Part shown: in pieces, positions 36,401 through 44,011 of the stretch
Numbering within the stretch: the first letter of the stretch is position 1
Layout of the letters: each line of letters opens with the position of its first letter
Origin: Paenibacillus sp. LHD-38
GTDB lineage: Bacteria; Bacillota; Bacilli; Paenibacillales; Paenibacillaceae
Direction: 5' to 3'
Assembly (NCBI RefSeq): GCF_031157315.1
Contig: NZ_JAVIFU010000030.1
Span: forward strand, 21,617 to 85,616
DNA length: 64,000 bases
Notes under the pieces: model-generated
What the model was told of the DNA's origin: nothing
Seen by the model: only the letters and a program-made list of their open reading frames with translations
The model's database searches: none
Program-made: the position numbers and the translations under genes

Positions 36401-38137
36401 GGAAGCAACCGTATAGTAGTAGACCTCCCCATTGATCAAACCGGAATCCGTATACGAGTTATTTGCGATATCTGACGCAATAACGGTGAAGGGTCCATTT
36501 TTGCTTGTGCTTCGCAGTACTTCATAAGACTCAGCATGATCCGATGCGGTCCATGTAAGATGAAGTTTAGAGTCGTCGCTCTCCGCGATCAGATTGCCCG
36601 GTATTTCAGGCCCACTTCCTGCATTGAATGAACGGCCGCTCACAACGGCTGATTGGGCGCCCTGCACGCCTGCTCTTACTGCCAAGACCTTATAATAATA
36701 TGGCGTGCCTTCGGCTGCCTCGCTGTCCTTGAAGGAAGCCGCGGCAATATCATCTGCAATAATTTCGAACGGTCCGTCAGCCTTTGCTGCACGCTTCACG
36801 ATGTAGCTGTCTGCACCGACATCCGTCCAGCTTAAGTCGATATACCCCGTTCCTTCATGCAATACGGCTTTAGGAGTTCCCGGAGGCGCATACGCCGTCG
36901 CGGAAATCGGCTCCGAATTCGGGCCCTCGCCGCCTACGCTTTTGGCAGAGACGACATAATAGAAGGATTCATCATTCGGAACGCTGCCAAGGCGGTAAGA
37001 CGTATCCGTTATTTTGGACATGATGGTTTCGAATGGACCGGAGGCGCTGCTTGAACGCTTCAATTCATAGGATACCGCATTCGGAACGGCATTCCATTCC
37101 AGCTCCAGCTGCGCGTTCCGGGCAGTTGCCCGGAGTCCGGCTGGCGCATCCGGTTTGGCAGCTGATTCGTTTGGCTTTGCTTGCGCTTGATTGGAATAGC
37201 CGGACTCACCGGTCGGACTATTCGCCGTAATGACATAATAATAAGTTTTATCATTGTCTACGGAGACATCTACAAACCTGTTAGCCGGGATGAGAACCGG
37301 ATTTGGCTGTTCCTCCGTGGCAGGTATAAGCGTATATGGACCTCCATCGGACTCGCTTCTGAACACATTGTAGGATAATGCGCCCGGCGTCTCCGGCCAT
37401 TCAAGCTGAACCGCTCCGTTTCCAGGCATAGCGTTCAATCCTTTGGGTGATGCGATCGGTTCCACGTATACTTTCAGATTGTCGATATAGTAAGTACCCG
37501 TGCCGCCTCCGGCCGTCGCGGAATAGATGCGGCCAACGCCCATCTTTTTGAAATTGTCCTTGTCCTTATAATCATCAAAGGTGCCGATCTCTTTCCCGTT
37601 CAAGTAAATCGTCACATTGCCTGCCGCCACATCGAGAACCAGTTTTATATTTTGCCATTTGTCTTTATATTGGGCAAACTTCTCATCCGACAAAGCGTAA
37701 AAGCTTGATGAGCCGTTGTCGTAAACGATCGTTGTCGCTGACTTGTTCGCATTCTCCGGGGCCGTAGGCTTCCGAATCCCGATCGAGAATGCCCGTTTGC
37801 TGTCATCATAGCTTTTGACTTGAAAAAGCACGGCATTGCCGCTTTCCTCTGTCAGCATAAAGTCGGCATCGATAATCACGGTTCCTTTCTGTGATTCGAA
37901 TTGCCGGAAGAACGATACGCTTTGGGCATTTTCCGTTGCATTGCCTTGGTCGGTAATATACAACGCCTTAGCGGATGTATTGCCGCTGCCGCTATTCGGT
38001 ACGGGAGCCACTTCAACCTTCTCTAGCCCGCCATTCCCCGGGAAGCTCGCTTTGTAAGCTGCCGGAACGTTTGCCAGTCCATCCTCCTCGAAGTGATCGT
38101 CTACATAATAAATATTTTCAGGATCGCCTGTAGGCAC
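33416..38137 (-). CDS. Multidomain pectin methylesterase (CE8) with FN3, Ig-like and SLH domains, lacking its own signal peptide
   Basis: 1573 residues from GTG 38137, which has AGGAGG 8 nt before it. Order: LamG-like sandwich (about 10-228), four FN3 domains (about 232-595), CE8 pectinesterase (about 598-905) with GFQDTLL, SVDFIFGNA and LGRPWRP, a cadherin-like domain, a BIG2-type Ig domain (about 1005-1085), FN3 (about 1090-1175), a pre-SLH module (about 1185-1390) and three SLH repeats. It removes methyl esters from pectin. An SLH surface protein should be secreted, yet this frame starts without a signal peptide. It is in the same frame as the pectate lyase, separated by one TAA and 12 sense codons (GLKSYESQEVSA) that complete an FN3 strand. 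It is probably the second half of one 2,431-codon gene. Confidence 0.9.
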   Translation of the reverse strand: MPTGDPENIYYVDDHFEEDGLANVPAAYKASFPGNGGLEKVEVAPVPNSGSGNTSAKALYITDQGNATENAQSVSFFRQFESQKGTVIIDADFMLTEESGNAVLFQVKSYDDSKRAFSIGIRKPTAPENANKSATTIVYDNGSSSFYALSDEKFAQYKDKWQNIKLVLDVAAGNVTIYLNGKEIGTFDDYKDKDNFKKMGVGRIYSATAGGGTGTYYIDNLKVYVEPIASPKGLNAMPGNGAVQLEWPETPGALSYNVFRSESDGGPYTLIPATEEQPNPVLIPANRFVDVSVDNDKTYYYVITANSPTGESGYSNQAQAKPNESAAKPDAPAGLRATARNAQLELEWNAVPNAVSYELKRSSSASGPFETIMSKITDTSYRLGSVPNDESFYYVVSAKSVGGEGPNSEPISATAYAPPGTPKAVLHEGTGYIDLSWTDVGADSYIVKRAAKADGPFEIIADDIAAASFKDSEAAEGTPYYYKVLAVRAGVQGAQSAVVSGRSFNAGSGPEIPGNLIAESDDSKLHLTWTASDHAESYEVLRSTSKNGPFTVIASDIANNSYTDSGLINGEVYYYTVASRNAAGRSFATELVKAMPALVMTVAKDGSGDYATVQAAIDAAPDNGETPAVIRIKDGIYHEKVFVSASKKQVSIIGESRENTVITNGDTAHTIGPDGKELGTSNSYTVKVSGTDISLSNLTVKNSAGINDGQAVALYAEGDRGIYRNVKLLGFQDTLLADKGRSYFADSYIAGSVDFIFGNAPAVFNNSILHSAGPGYVTAASTAPGKPGYVFLNSRLTAEPGLTGKVDLGRPWRPDANVVFINAVMDDHIKPAGWNNWGNSENEKTARFREYGSQGTGANAAQRVNWSIQLTPEEAAQYAIEEVLGGTDGWNPEDERMLPDSNSTLADLNVNGIPVEGFSPRTKNYRLVLPEGMTDVPTLSAEPFSTAAEIVIIQAEEVEGTASARVTAMDGSVSLYTVRYELASEEEPAAVGITVDIPILTLEAGDSAQILATVQPKEADQSVSWSGGDPIIHVSETGLITGLKPGTARATVTSVTYSTYSTGVEVLVQDRKSPVWDGGQLTVSQVTKNSVTLNWQAAFDYVGVAKYAILINGKVLAEVVGGIHTYKVEGLSKGTAYEFHVVAYDGEQNGSSALKVTATTEHDNGNGNGNEIAEPFVSLGKDAFQVLEESSIDGAKAFRLVVDEKKFAQAWDEAVSNKTNKVVLNAAFIQNAAVKVELPLPLPAGSKGVTVTVQSEDGAYDLPAKLLHSMSGTAAILTISPINGQLLQLTESQANALGAKFIAAPIRFSLSAEVNGEQQSVSDASVYTRLTIKLPYGMDPNKATGVIVDSKTGELRFVPTKFFTENGITQAVLPRSEGNGVYAVIELSKSFPDAGSHWAEQDISLLASKLLVQGNAVGMFEPEREIRRAEFAALLVRSLGLSEKQPNEAFLDVSLDAWYAGSVAAAVHAGLMKGSGNGTFRPEDRISREEMVVMIARAAAFAGQENGTASPVSQSFSDYGDISDWAKDSVDWAAQAGLVNGLGDGNFAPGYETTRAQAVVIIKRMLQGLGFIN

Positions 38138-38176
38138 TGCTGATACCTCCTGCGATTCGTAGCTTTTTAATCCTTA
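38138..38176 (-). other. In-frame TAA and linking codons between pectate lyase and pectin esterase
   Basis: The TAA is at 38176-38174. The next twelve codons, in the same frame, read GLKSYESQEVSA and lead into GTG 38137. They match the last strand of an FN3 domain whose first part is the lyase C-terminus. A single substitution (for example GAA to TAA) would explain the stop. AGGAGG at 38146-38151 could permit reinitiation at the GTG. Confidence 0.9.
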
Positions 38177-40711
38177 TGAATTAACAGCTACGATGGTATA
38201 GTAGTAGGATTTGTCCGGCACGACATTTTCGTCGGTATAGATCGTTCCGCTGGCAACGTTCGCAATTTCCTTGTACGGCCCGCCGGATATATCGCCGCGC
38301 TTCACGATATAAGTCTTGGCATTGGCATCAGCAGGGCTCCAATTCAACTGCACCTGCTTGTCGCCCGATTCAATGGAGGCGGTCACTGCTGTCGGAGCCG
38401 CTGGGAAATCTGCTGCCAACGCTTTAAGCTGGACGCCCGCGAAGCTGGACGTATTATATTTCCAAACGCTGTCCTCGGCCTTGGAAGCATCAACAGCCAA
38501 GCCTGCATAGAGCTGCGCATTGTCAGCAAAATCGACGGAGAATGAGCCGATTCGAGTCCAGTTCGAGATGCCATCCGGCGAGACCAAGCCTGTCAATTGA
38601 TCGCCCAGACGGACAAGCCTGAGCCAGTAAGGCGTATGGATGAACGCATCGCTTTCAATCCGATCCGAAGCTCCTTTGTTCGTCTCGCGGCCGATCATCG
38701 CGGCTTGCTTGCCGTTCTTCACGTACGGAATAGCAAGCAGTGCCATTCTTGCGCCTGGCTCCAATGATTCCCGAATCATAAGTCCCGCTTCAGCATTGTC
38801 ATCCGTAGGCGTCACATGATCGATTCTCGCTATGATTTCCCCGTTGCCGTCCAACTTCTGGTATAGAAAATGGAATGCATCCGCCGTGCCGCCGATATCG
38901 CCGCCAGACTTTACGGTGATCGATTGATCGGCTTCTACTTGCGCATGACCTTCAATGCCAACATTGCCGATGTCTACCGATTGCCAAGGGCCAAGATCGG
39001 TTGTTGTATTGGCGTGAACCGCAGCGTTAGAAGATTGTGACGCCAAGCCTTGCCGATCAACCGCACGCGCAATGATGTAATGCGTGCCGTCAGCGATATT
39101 GGCCCATTGGAAACGATATGGTGCCTCCATATCTTCACCGGCCTTCATGCCGTCGATATAAAACTCTACTTTGGCAATCCCGTCTTTGTCGCTTGCCTCC
39201 GCTTCTACCGTTAAATCGGAGCCCGCTTCAATTATGCTGTTATTGCTTGGGCTTGTCAGTCTGGCTGCCGGATTGTCGACATTGTCGCCAGGCACCGAAG
39301 GCACAAGAGCGTTTAAGTATACTTCCAGATTGGTATAGCCTTCCGGCGATAGCAGCACTGTGCTGCGGTCTTCCGGATCCGCAGCCGACAAACCGTTAGC
39401 CTGCTCCCATACATCATCCATCCCGTCCTTATCCTGATCTGCTACCGTGGACAAGGTCAGAGGATGCTCCGCATAGCCGCCAACTTCCTTAGGCGAATTA
39501 ATATGCTGCCCGGTGCGGTTGCGAACATCATTGATCACGCGGGCATCAATCGCATCCCGTTTCGGCAGCGTTGCGCCGGCATCCGCGAGTACTCGTTCAT
39601 ATGCCGCCTGTGAGGATACAGCCTCGTAATACCCGTACTGCTCGTCGCTGATTTCTTCATAGCTCCCTCTCACATCGATCGGAGCATCCAGCTTTGCCTC
39701 TGAATCCAGAACCTTCTGCACGCCGAGCCAGTTATTGCTGGTTACCGAAGTATTGCCGTCCATAAAGTTGCCGCCGATGTATATTCTCGTATCGTAGGCG
39801 CTGCCAACTTCGCCAAAAAGCTGGCTTCGCACGCTTTGAAAGGTATTCAGGCCGTATTTGTAATAATTGTTTCTTACATTATAAGATCCTTCTCCGCCGC
39901 CGTAGGAAGAAGCGAAGCCCCAGTTGTAAATGACGTTATTAGTCATATCCGTCAAGTCCAGCTCCCGCTTGTCCGTCGGGAAGCGCGGATTACGGCTTGT
40001 GCTGTGCGCAATCAGGTTGTTAAGATAGGACGCATTGTTCCCGCCCCATATCCCGCCGTACCCGTGACGCCCCTTCTGATGCGACGTCATCAGCATGCTT
40101 TCCGAAGAAATCGACCATTGCACGGTCGTATTGACATTGTCGTACAGGCTGACCACCTCATCCACGGACCAGCTGAAGGAGCAGTGGTCAATGATGATAT
40201 TTTTGTGGTAACGAACGCCAAAGGCATCGTCCTCGCTGGCATAACGGTCCCCCAGCCGGAAACGGATATACCGTATGATAATATTGTCCGCTTCAAGAGA
40301 GGTCGTATAATCGCTGATCGTGATACCGTCCCCAGGGGCGGTTTGCCCTGCTATGGTCAGATTGCTGCCCATCACCTTAAGCGACTCTTTCAAATGAATG
40401 GTGCCGCCTACACGGAAGACGATCGTCCGATTCCCCGCGCTTACGGCATCGCGCAGCGAGCCGGGAATCGGAGCTTCATTTTGCGAATAATCCGCAAGCG
40501 TTGTGACCTCATAAACATCCTTGCCCCTGCCGCCGGTAACATATTTTCCTCCACCCTCTGCGGTCGGAAAAGCGGGAAGCGGAAGAACGGCAGCTTCCTG
40601 CTCCGCCCCAAGCTCCGTTGATAATTTCACGCTTGAATCAGCAGATGCGTTCACAGGCATACAAGTTAGCAGCAAACAAACAATTAAAATATAATAGAGA
40701 CATTTTTTCAA
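38174..40711 (-). CDS. Secreted PL1-family pectate lyase, ended by an in-frame TAA within its FN3 domain
   Basis: 845 residues from TTG 40711 (GGGAGGG 6 nt before). Signal peptide 1-24 (LYYILIVCLLLTCMPVNASA), then a right-handed beta-helix pectate lyase of family 1 (about 45-470) with GSLRDAVSAGNRTIVFRVGG, NIIIDHCSFSWSVDE and STSRNPRFP. A DxDxDGxxDxWE-type calcium-binding segment (ADQDKDGMDDVWEQANG) follows, then an Ig-like domain, a DUF1349-like lectin fold (about 570-750) and an FN3 domain that stops at YYYTIVAVNS, one strand short. It cleaves de-esterified polygalacturonate by beta-elimination outside the cell. The following ORF continues in the same frame. A cre-like site overlaps its leader. 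Confidence 0.93.
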   Translation of the reverse strand: MKKCLYYILIVCLLLTCMPVNASADSSVKLSTELGAEQEAAVLPLPAFPTAEGGGKYVTGGRGKDVYEVTTLADYSQNEAPIPGSLRDAVSAGNRTIVFRVGGTIHLKESLKVMGSNLTIAGQTAPGDGITISDYTTSLEADNIIIRYIRFRLGDRYASEDDAFGVRYHKNIIIDHCSFSWSVDEVVSLYDNVNTTVQWSISSESMLMTSHQKGRHGYGGIWGGNNASYLNNLIAHSTSRNPRFPTDKRELDLTDMTNNVIYNWGFASSYGGGEGSYNVRNNYYKYGLNTFQSVRSQLFGEVGSAYDTRIYIGGNFMDGNTSVTSNNWLGVQKVLDSEAKLDAPIDVRGSYEEISDEQYGYYEAVSSQAAYERVLADAGATLPKRDAIDARVINDVRNRTGQHINSPKEVGGYAEHPLTLSTVADQDKDGMDDVWEQANGLSAADPEDRSTVLLSPEGYTNLEVYLNALVPSVPGDNVDNPAARLTSPSNNSIIEAGSDLTVEAEASDKDGIAKVEFYIDGMKAGEDMEAPYRFQWANIADGTHYIIARAVDRQGLASQSSNAAVHANTTTDLGPWQSVDIGNVGIEGHAQVEADQSITVKSGGDIGGTADAFHFLYQKLDGNGEIIARIDHVTPTDDNAEAGLMIRESLEPGARMALLAIPYVKNGKQAAMIGRETNKGASDRIESDAFIHTPYWLRLVRLGDQLTGLVSPDGISNWTRIGSFSVDFADNAQLYAGLAVDASKAEDSVWKYNTSSFAGVQLKALAADFPAAPTAVTASIESGDKQVQLNWSPADANAKTYIVKRGDISGGPYKEIANVASGTIYTDENVVPDKSYYYTIVAVNS

Positions 40712-40728
40712 TTCGATCCCTCCCGTAA

Positions 40729-40742
40729 TGTAAACGCATTCA
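40729..40742. promoter_or_regulatory. cre-like site in the pectate lyase leader, with an adjacent palindrome
   Basis: TGTAAACGCATTCA (13 of 14 to the CcpA consensus) lies just upstream of the lyase ribosome binding site, suited to road-block repression. ATGCGGTATCCCGCAT (40751-40766), 8 bp away, is a 6-bp-arm palindrome that could bind another regulator. Confidence 0.5.
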
Positions 40743-40837
40743 AAAATGACATGCGGTATCCCGCATAGTAAGAATGATCTCTCTAGTCCCTGGGCCTGCC
40801 ATCCCCCCTTTCACTGTCCCTTTGATGAAATAAATAA

Positions 40838-40877
40838 GGATCACCGCTATATGGCTGCCGAGCCAATAGTGTGATCC
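40838..40877 (-). terminator. Terminator of the pectin import/degradation operon
   Basis: GGATCAC and GTGATCC enclose an inner stem CTATATGGCT / AGCCAATAG. It lies 42 bp after the GH28 stop on the minus strand, followed by a weak T-rich tract. The 209-bp gap to the lyase gene holds nothing else coding. Confidence 0.65.
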
Positions 40878-40919
40878 TCTTCACTTATGCTGCTTCATTC
40901 AACTCAACTGCTCATGCTG

Positions 40920-42434
40920 TTAGGGGAGAGGGACCAGCTTAATGTTGGCGGAACTGCTTCCTGTAACCCGAATCGGAGAATGAACGCTCGCATCCGTCGT
41001 TTCGCCTTGCCAATCAACCATTTCTACATCTTTGCATTCATGAAAAGAAGCCAGCGGTCCTTCCGTCACTTGAAGGCGGATGTTGCGAAGCTTCAGCCCT
41101 GCGGCAAACCTGCATATCACGCCTCGCCCGCTTTGGACGACCGCATTTTCAAGCAAGCAGTCGCTCAGCGGCATCTCCGCAAGCCCGTTAACGAGCAAAC
41201 CGACCGACGCTCCAGAGCAATAAATATTCCGCATCGTAATTTTGCGGAAAACAGGCGTTCCTTCATCGACCGGGTGTTCTGTGTCGTCGAATCCTTCTGA
41301 GCCTTCCACGCCTTGATAAAATAAATGAAACGATATCGCTTCCAGCCCGATATCCTTCATGCGGATGTTCTCGATGCGGATATTCTCCACGATCCCTCCG
41401 CGTCCTCTCGCGCTTTTGAAGCGGAGACCGATATCCGTCCCCATAAATTCGCAATCGGATACATGGATATGATTGACCCCGCCAGACATTTCGCTGCCGA
41501 TTACGAAGCCGCCATGACCGTGATAAACCTTGCAGTTCGTCACCGTGACATATTCACAAGGCATGGCTAGCTTGCGGCCCGCTTCATTCTTGCCGGATTT
41601 CATGCAAATGGCATCATCCCCGACATCGAACGAACAGCTGTCGACCGTGACGAAGCGGCAGGAATCGATGTCGAGTCCGTCCCCATTTTGCGAATACCAA
41701 GGATTTCGCACCGTCGCATGGCGTACCGTTACATGCTCGGACCCCCAAGGATGCAGGCACCATCCCGGCGAATTTTGGAACGTCGGTCCATCAAGCAGCA
41801 AGCGCCGACAGCCTCGCAGACTAACCAAAGCCGGTCGAAGATAATCTCTTACTGCGCTATATTTCGCCGGGTCAAGACTGCCTGCCTGCCGCAATCGGCT
41901 TATTTCCGCTTCGCCATGCATGGCCTGAGCGGTTGGCCACCATACTTCTCCCTCAGCATTCTCCGCAACCACTCCGCCGGATGCGATCCGTTGTTTCCAC
42001 TGCAATGCCGTCATCTTCATCCGCTTGACCGGCCGCCATGCGTCGCCGCTGCCATCGAATACACCTGGTCCAGTAATCGCGATATCCTCAAGATTTTCCC
42101 CGTCAATCGGCGCGCGGCAGCGAACGGCGGGCTGACCCTCGAATTGCGATAACGTTAACGGGTACTGCTCGAAATCACGACTAAATGTGACGAGCGCTCC
42201 CGATTCCGCGTGGAGCTCAATTCGGCTTCGCAGGACGATGGGGCCGGTGAGCCATAATCCTGCCGGTATGACGACGCGCCCCCCGCCTGCTTCATCGCAT
42301 GCCGCAATCGCGCTTGCGATCGCTTCCGTATTGTCCGACCTCCCGTCTCCAACGGCACCGAATTGCATAATCGAAAAGTCGCGTTTCGGAATTCGCGGCA
42401 GTTCAACCACAGGAAACGACTTCATTCCGCTCAT
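40920..42434 (-). CDS. GH28 polygalacturonase-like glycoside hydrolase, intracellular
   Basis: About 504 residues with no signal peptide. The beta-helix fold starts FSIMQFGAVGDGRSDNTEAI, and all GH28 catalytic motifs are present: NGDGLDIDS (first catalytic Asp), VGDDAICMKSG (two Asp), HGHGGFVIGSEMSGG (His) and GLRFKSARGRGG (Arg/Lys). Lacking export, it probably acts on imported galacturonides or rhamnogalacturonan oligomers. ATG 42434 overlaps the preceding TGA (ATGA), with GGAGGAGGTG 8 nt upstream; the GTG at 42473 would overlap the previous gene needlessly. It is the last gene of the operon. Confidence 0.93.
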   Translation of the reverse strand: MSGMKSFPVVELPRIPKRDFSIMQFGAVGDGRSDNTEAIASAIAACDEAGGGRVVIPAGLWLTGPIVLRSRIELHAESGALVTFSRDFEQYPLTLSQFEGQPAVRCRAPIDGENLEDIAITGPGVFDGSGDAWRPVKRMKMTALQWKQRIASGGVVAENAEGEVWWPTAQAMHGEAEISRLRQAGSLDPAKYSAVRDYLRPALVSLRGCRRLLLDGPTFQNSPGWCLHPWGSEHVTVRHATVRNPWYSQNGDGLDIDSCRFVTVDSCSFDVGDDAICMKSGKNEAGRKLAMPCEYVTVTNCKVYHGHGGFVIGSEMSGGVNHIHVSDCEFMGTDIGLRFKSARGRGGIVENIRIENIRMKDIGLEAISFHLFYQGVEGSEGFDDTEHPVDEGTPVFRKITMRNIYCSGASVGLLVNGLAEMPLSDCLLENAVVQSGRGVICRFAAGLKLRNIRLQVTEGPLASFHECKDVEMVDWQGETTDASVHSPIRVTGSSSANIKLVPLP

Positions 42435-44011
42435 TGGCCAAGCACCTCCTCCGGCGCGCTTACGCGGAACCAATCGGCATCGATGTATCCGCCCTGTCCC
42501 TGCTCCCCTCGATGAAGAGCGAAGATCCCCGCCTTTGCGCCGACCCAGCGGCTCTCGCGCGCGATAAATGGCGGTGAATCAATGGGGCGATACAGCTTTC
42601 CATCCTCGCTGTAAGCAAATACACAGCTTGCTTCCAGGCGGACGGAAACCCGAAGCCAGACGGTGCTGGTGTTCAGTTTATGGCTCGAAATGCACCGCTC
42701 AGCTTCTTGATCCCCTTCCGTATAATGAAGCGAAAGCCCGCCTTCTTCCTCGCGGCAAACCGAGAGGTAGGCAAATGCAAAGCCGAACATGACAAGACCC
42801 GCAGCATCGCCCTTCTTCAATTCGGAGCAGGATAGCTTCACCGTCATATCAAATTGCTCCGCCGGGAGCTTCTGAAGCAGCAGCTGCGGCACATCAAACA
42901 ACGTTCGACTACATGCAGGAATCGGCAGCGAATGCAATCGGAGATGGCTCTCATGCGCCCCCAGCTCATACCAACGGTGATCCGGATTGGCTTGCCACTG
43001 CCATTGTTTACCTAGCAGGCTCCCGTTAAATTCATCGGAAGCAGCGGGAACTGCAATCGGCGAATTCACCCTAACCTTCGGCTTCGGATATTGAATAACC
43101 GGTTCGCCGATCCCGTCTCCATTCGTATCAATCCCCATGAACGGCCAATCGTCCTGCCAAACAACCGGTTGAAGATGTACGATTCGTCCATAAGCGCCTT
43201 TATCCTGAAAATGCATAAACCAGGATTCGCCTGATTCAAGCTCTACTAAACCTCCTTGATGCGGTCCATTAACTACGCTATCCCCTTGATGAAGCACGAT
43301 CCGATCCTCATAGGGACCGTAGACCGCTTCGGAGCGCAGCACCGTCTGCCAGCCCGGCTTAACGCCTCCTGCCGGCGCAAAGATATAATAATAGCCGTTT
43401 CGCTTGTACATTTTCGGGCCTTCCATCGTCGGATGCCCTTCCGTTCCGTCAAAAATAATCTGTCCTTCGTCCAAGAGCCTGCTGCCGTCCGGTGCCATTG
43501 CGCACAGACGAAGCTTATGCTTTATGCCGCAGCGGCTGTTCGCGAACGCATGCACGAGATAGGCTTTCCCATCCTCATCCCAGAACGGGCAAGTATCGAT
43601 GAGCCCTTTTCCTTCCTGCAGCAAATGGAGAGGTGTCCATTCGCCGGCCGGATCGTCAGCCGTGCTCATGAAGATGCCGACATCGGGATCGCCGTAGAAC
43701 ACCCAATACTTTCCGGCATGATACCGCAGACTCGGCGCCCATACGCCGTTACCGTGCTGCGGATGGTCATAGCCCGGCAGCGGCATTTCCCTGATAACAT
43801 GATTGATCAAAGTCCAGTTGACCAAATCCTTAGAATGAAGAATGGGCAGCCCCGGGAGATGGCCGAAGCTTGAAGCCGTCATATAGAAATCGTCCCCTAC
43901 GCGGATAACGTCCGGGTCCGAATAATCGGCATGAAGCACCGGATTGCGATACGTTCCGTCTCCTTGATCGGAGACCCATGGCTCGCGGGATTTATTTACA
44001 GTTTCTGTCAT
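42431..44011 (-). CDS. GH43-family glycoside hydrolase (five-bladed propeller plus C-terminal beta-sandwich)
   Basis: 526 residues, no signal peptide. The catalytic trio is in place: general base Asp in YRNPVLHADYSDPDVIRVG, transition-state Asp in LIDTCPFWDEDGKAY, general acid Glu in PTMEGPKMYKRNG. Residues about 330-526 form the xylosidase-type C-terminal sandwich (ADWFRVS at the end). It probably removes arabinose, xylose or galactose from imported pectin side chains. It overlaps both neighbours by 4 bp (ATGA), so translation is coupled. Confidence 0.92.
   Translation of the reverse strand: MTETVNKSREPWVSDQGDGTYRNPVLHADYSDPDVIRVGDDFYMTASSFGHLPGLPILHSKDLVNWTLINHVIREMPLPGYDHPQHGNGVWAPSLRYHAGKYWVFYGDPDVGIFMSTADDPAGEWTPLHLLQEGKGLIDTCPFWDEDGKAYLVHAFANSRCGIKHKLRLCAMAPDGSRLLDEGQIIFDGTEGHPTMEGPKMYKRNGYYYIFAPAGGVKPGWQTVLRSEAVYGPYEDRIVLHQGDSVVNGPHQGGLVELESGESWFMHFQDKGAYGRIVHLQPVVWQDDWPFMGIDTNGDGIGEPVIQYPKPKVRVNSPIAVPAASDEFNGSLLGKQWQWQANPDHRWYELGAHESHLRLHSLPIPACSRTLFDVPQLLLQKLPAEQFDMTVKLSCSELKKGDAAGLVMFGFAFAYLSVCREEEGGLSLHYTEGDQEAERCISSHKLNTSTVWLRVSVRLEASCVFAYSEDGKLYRPIDSPPFIARESRWVGAKAGIFALHRGEQGQGGYIDADWFRVSAPEEVLGQ

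Noticed and set aside
38138..38176. Frameshift between the pectate lyase and esterase
   Set aside because: Counting codons shows both are in the same frame; only one TAA intervenes, so it is a nonsense codon, not a frameshift.
39836..40621. 261-residue plus-strand frame opposite the pectate lyase gene
   Set aside because: It is an antisense shadow: no domain, low-complexity Arg/Ile-rich content, and the opposite strand carries a complete PL1 domain. The same holds for the long antisense frames at 43256-43873, 44225-44752, 45660-46496 and 58757-59323.
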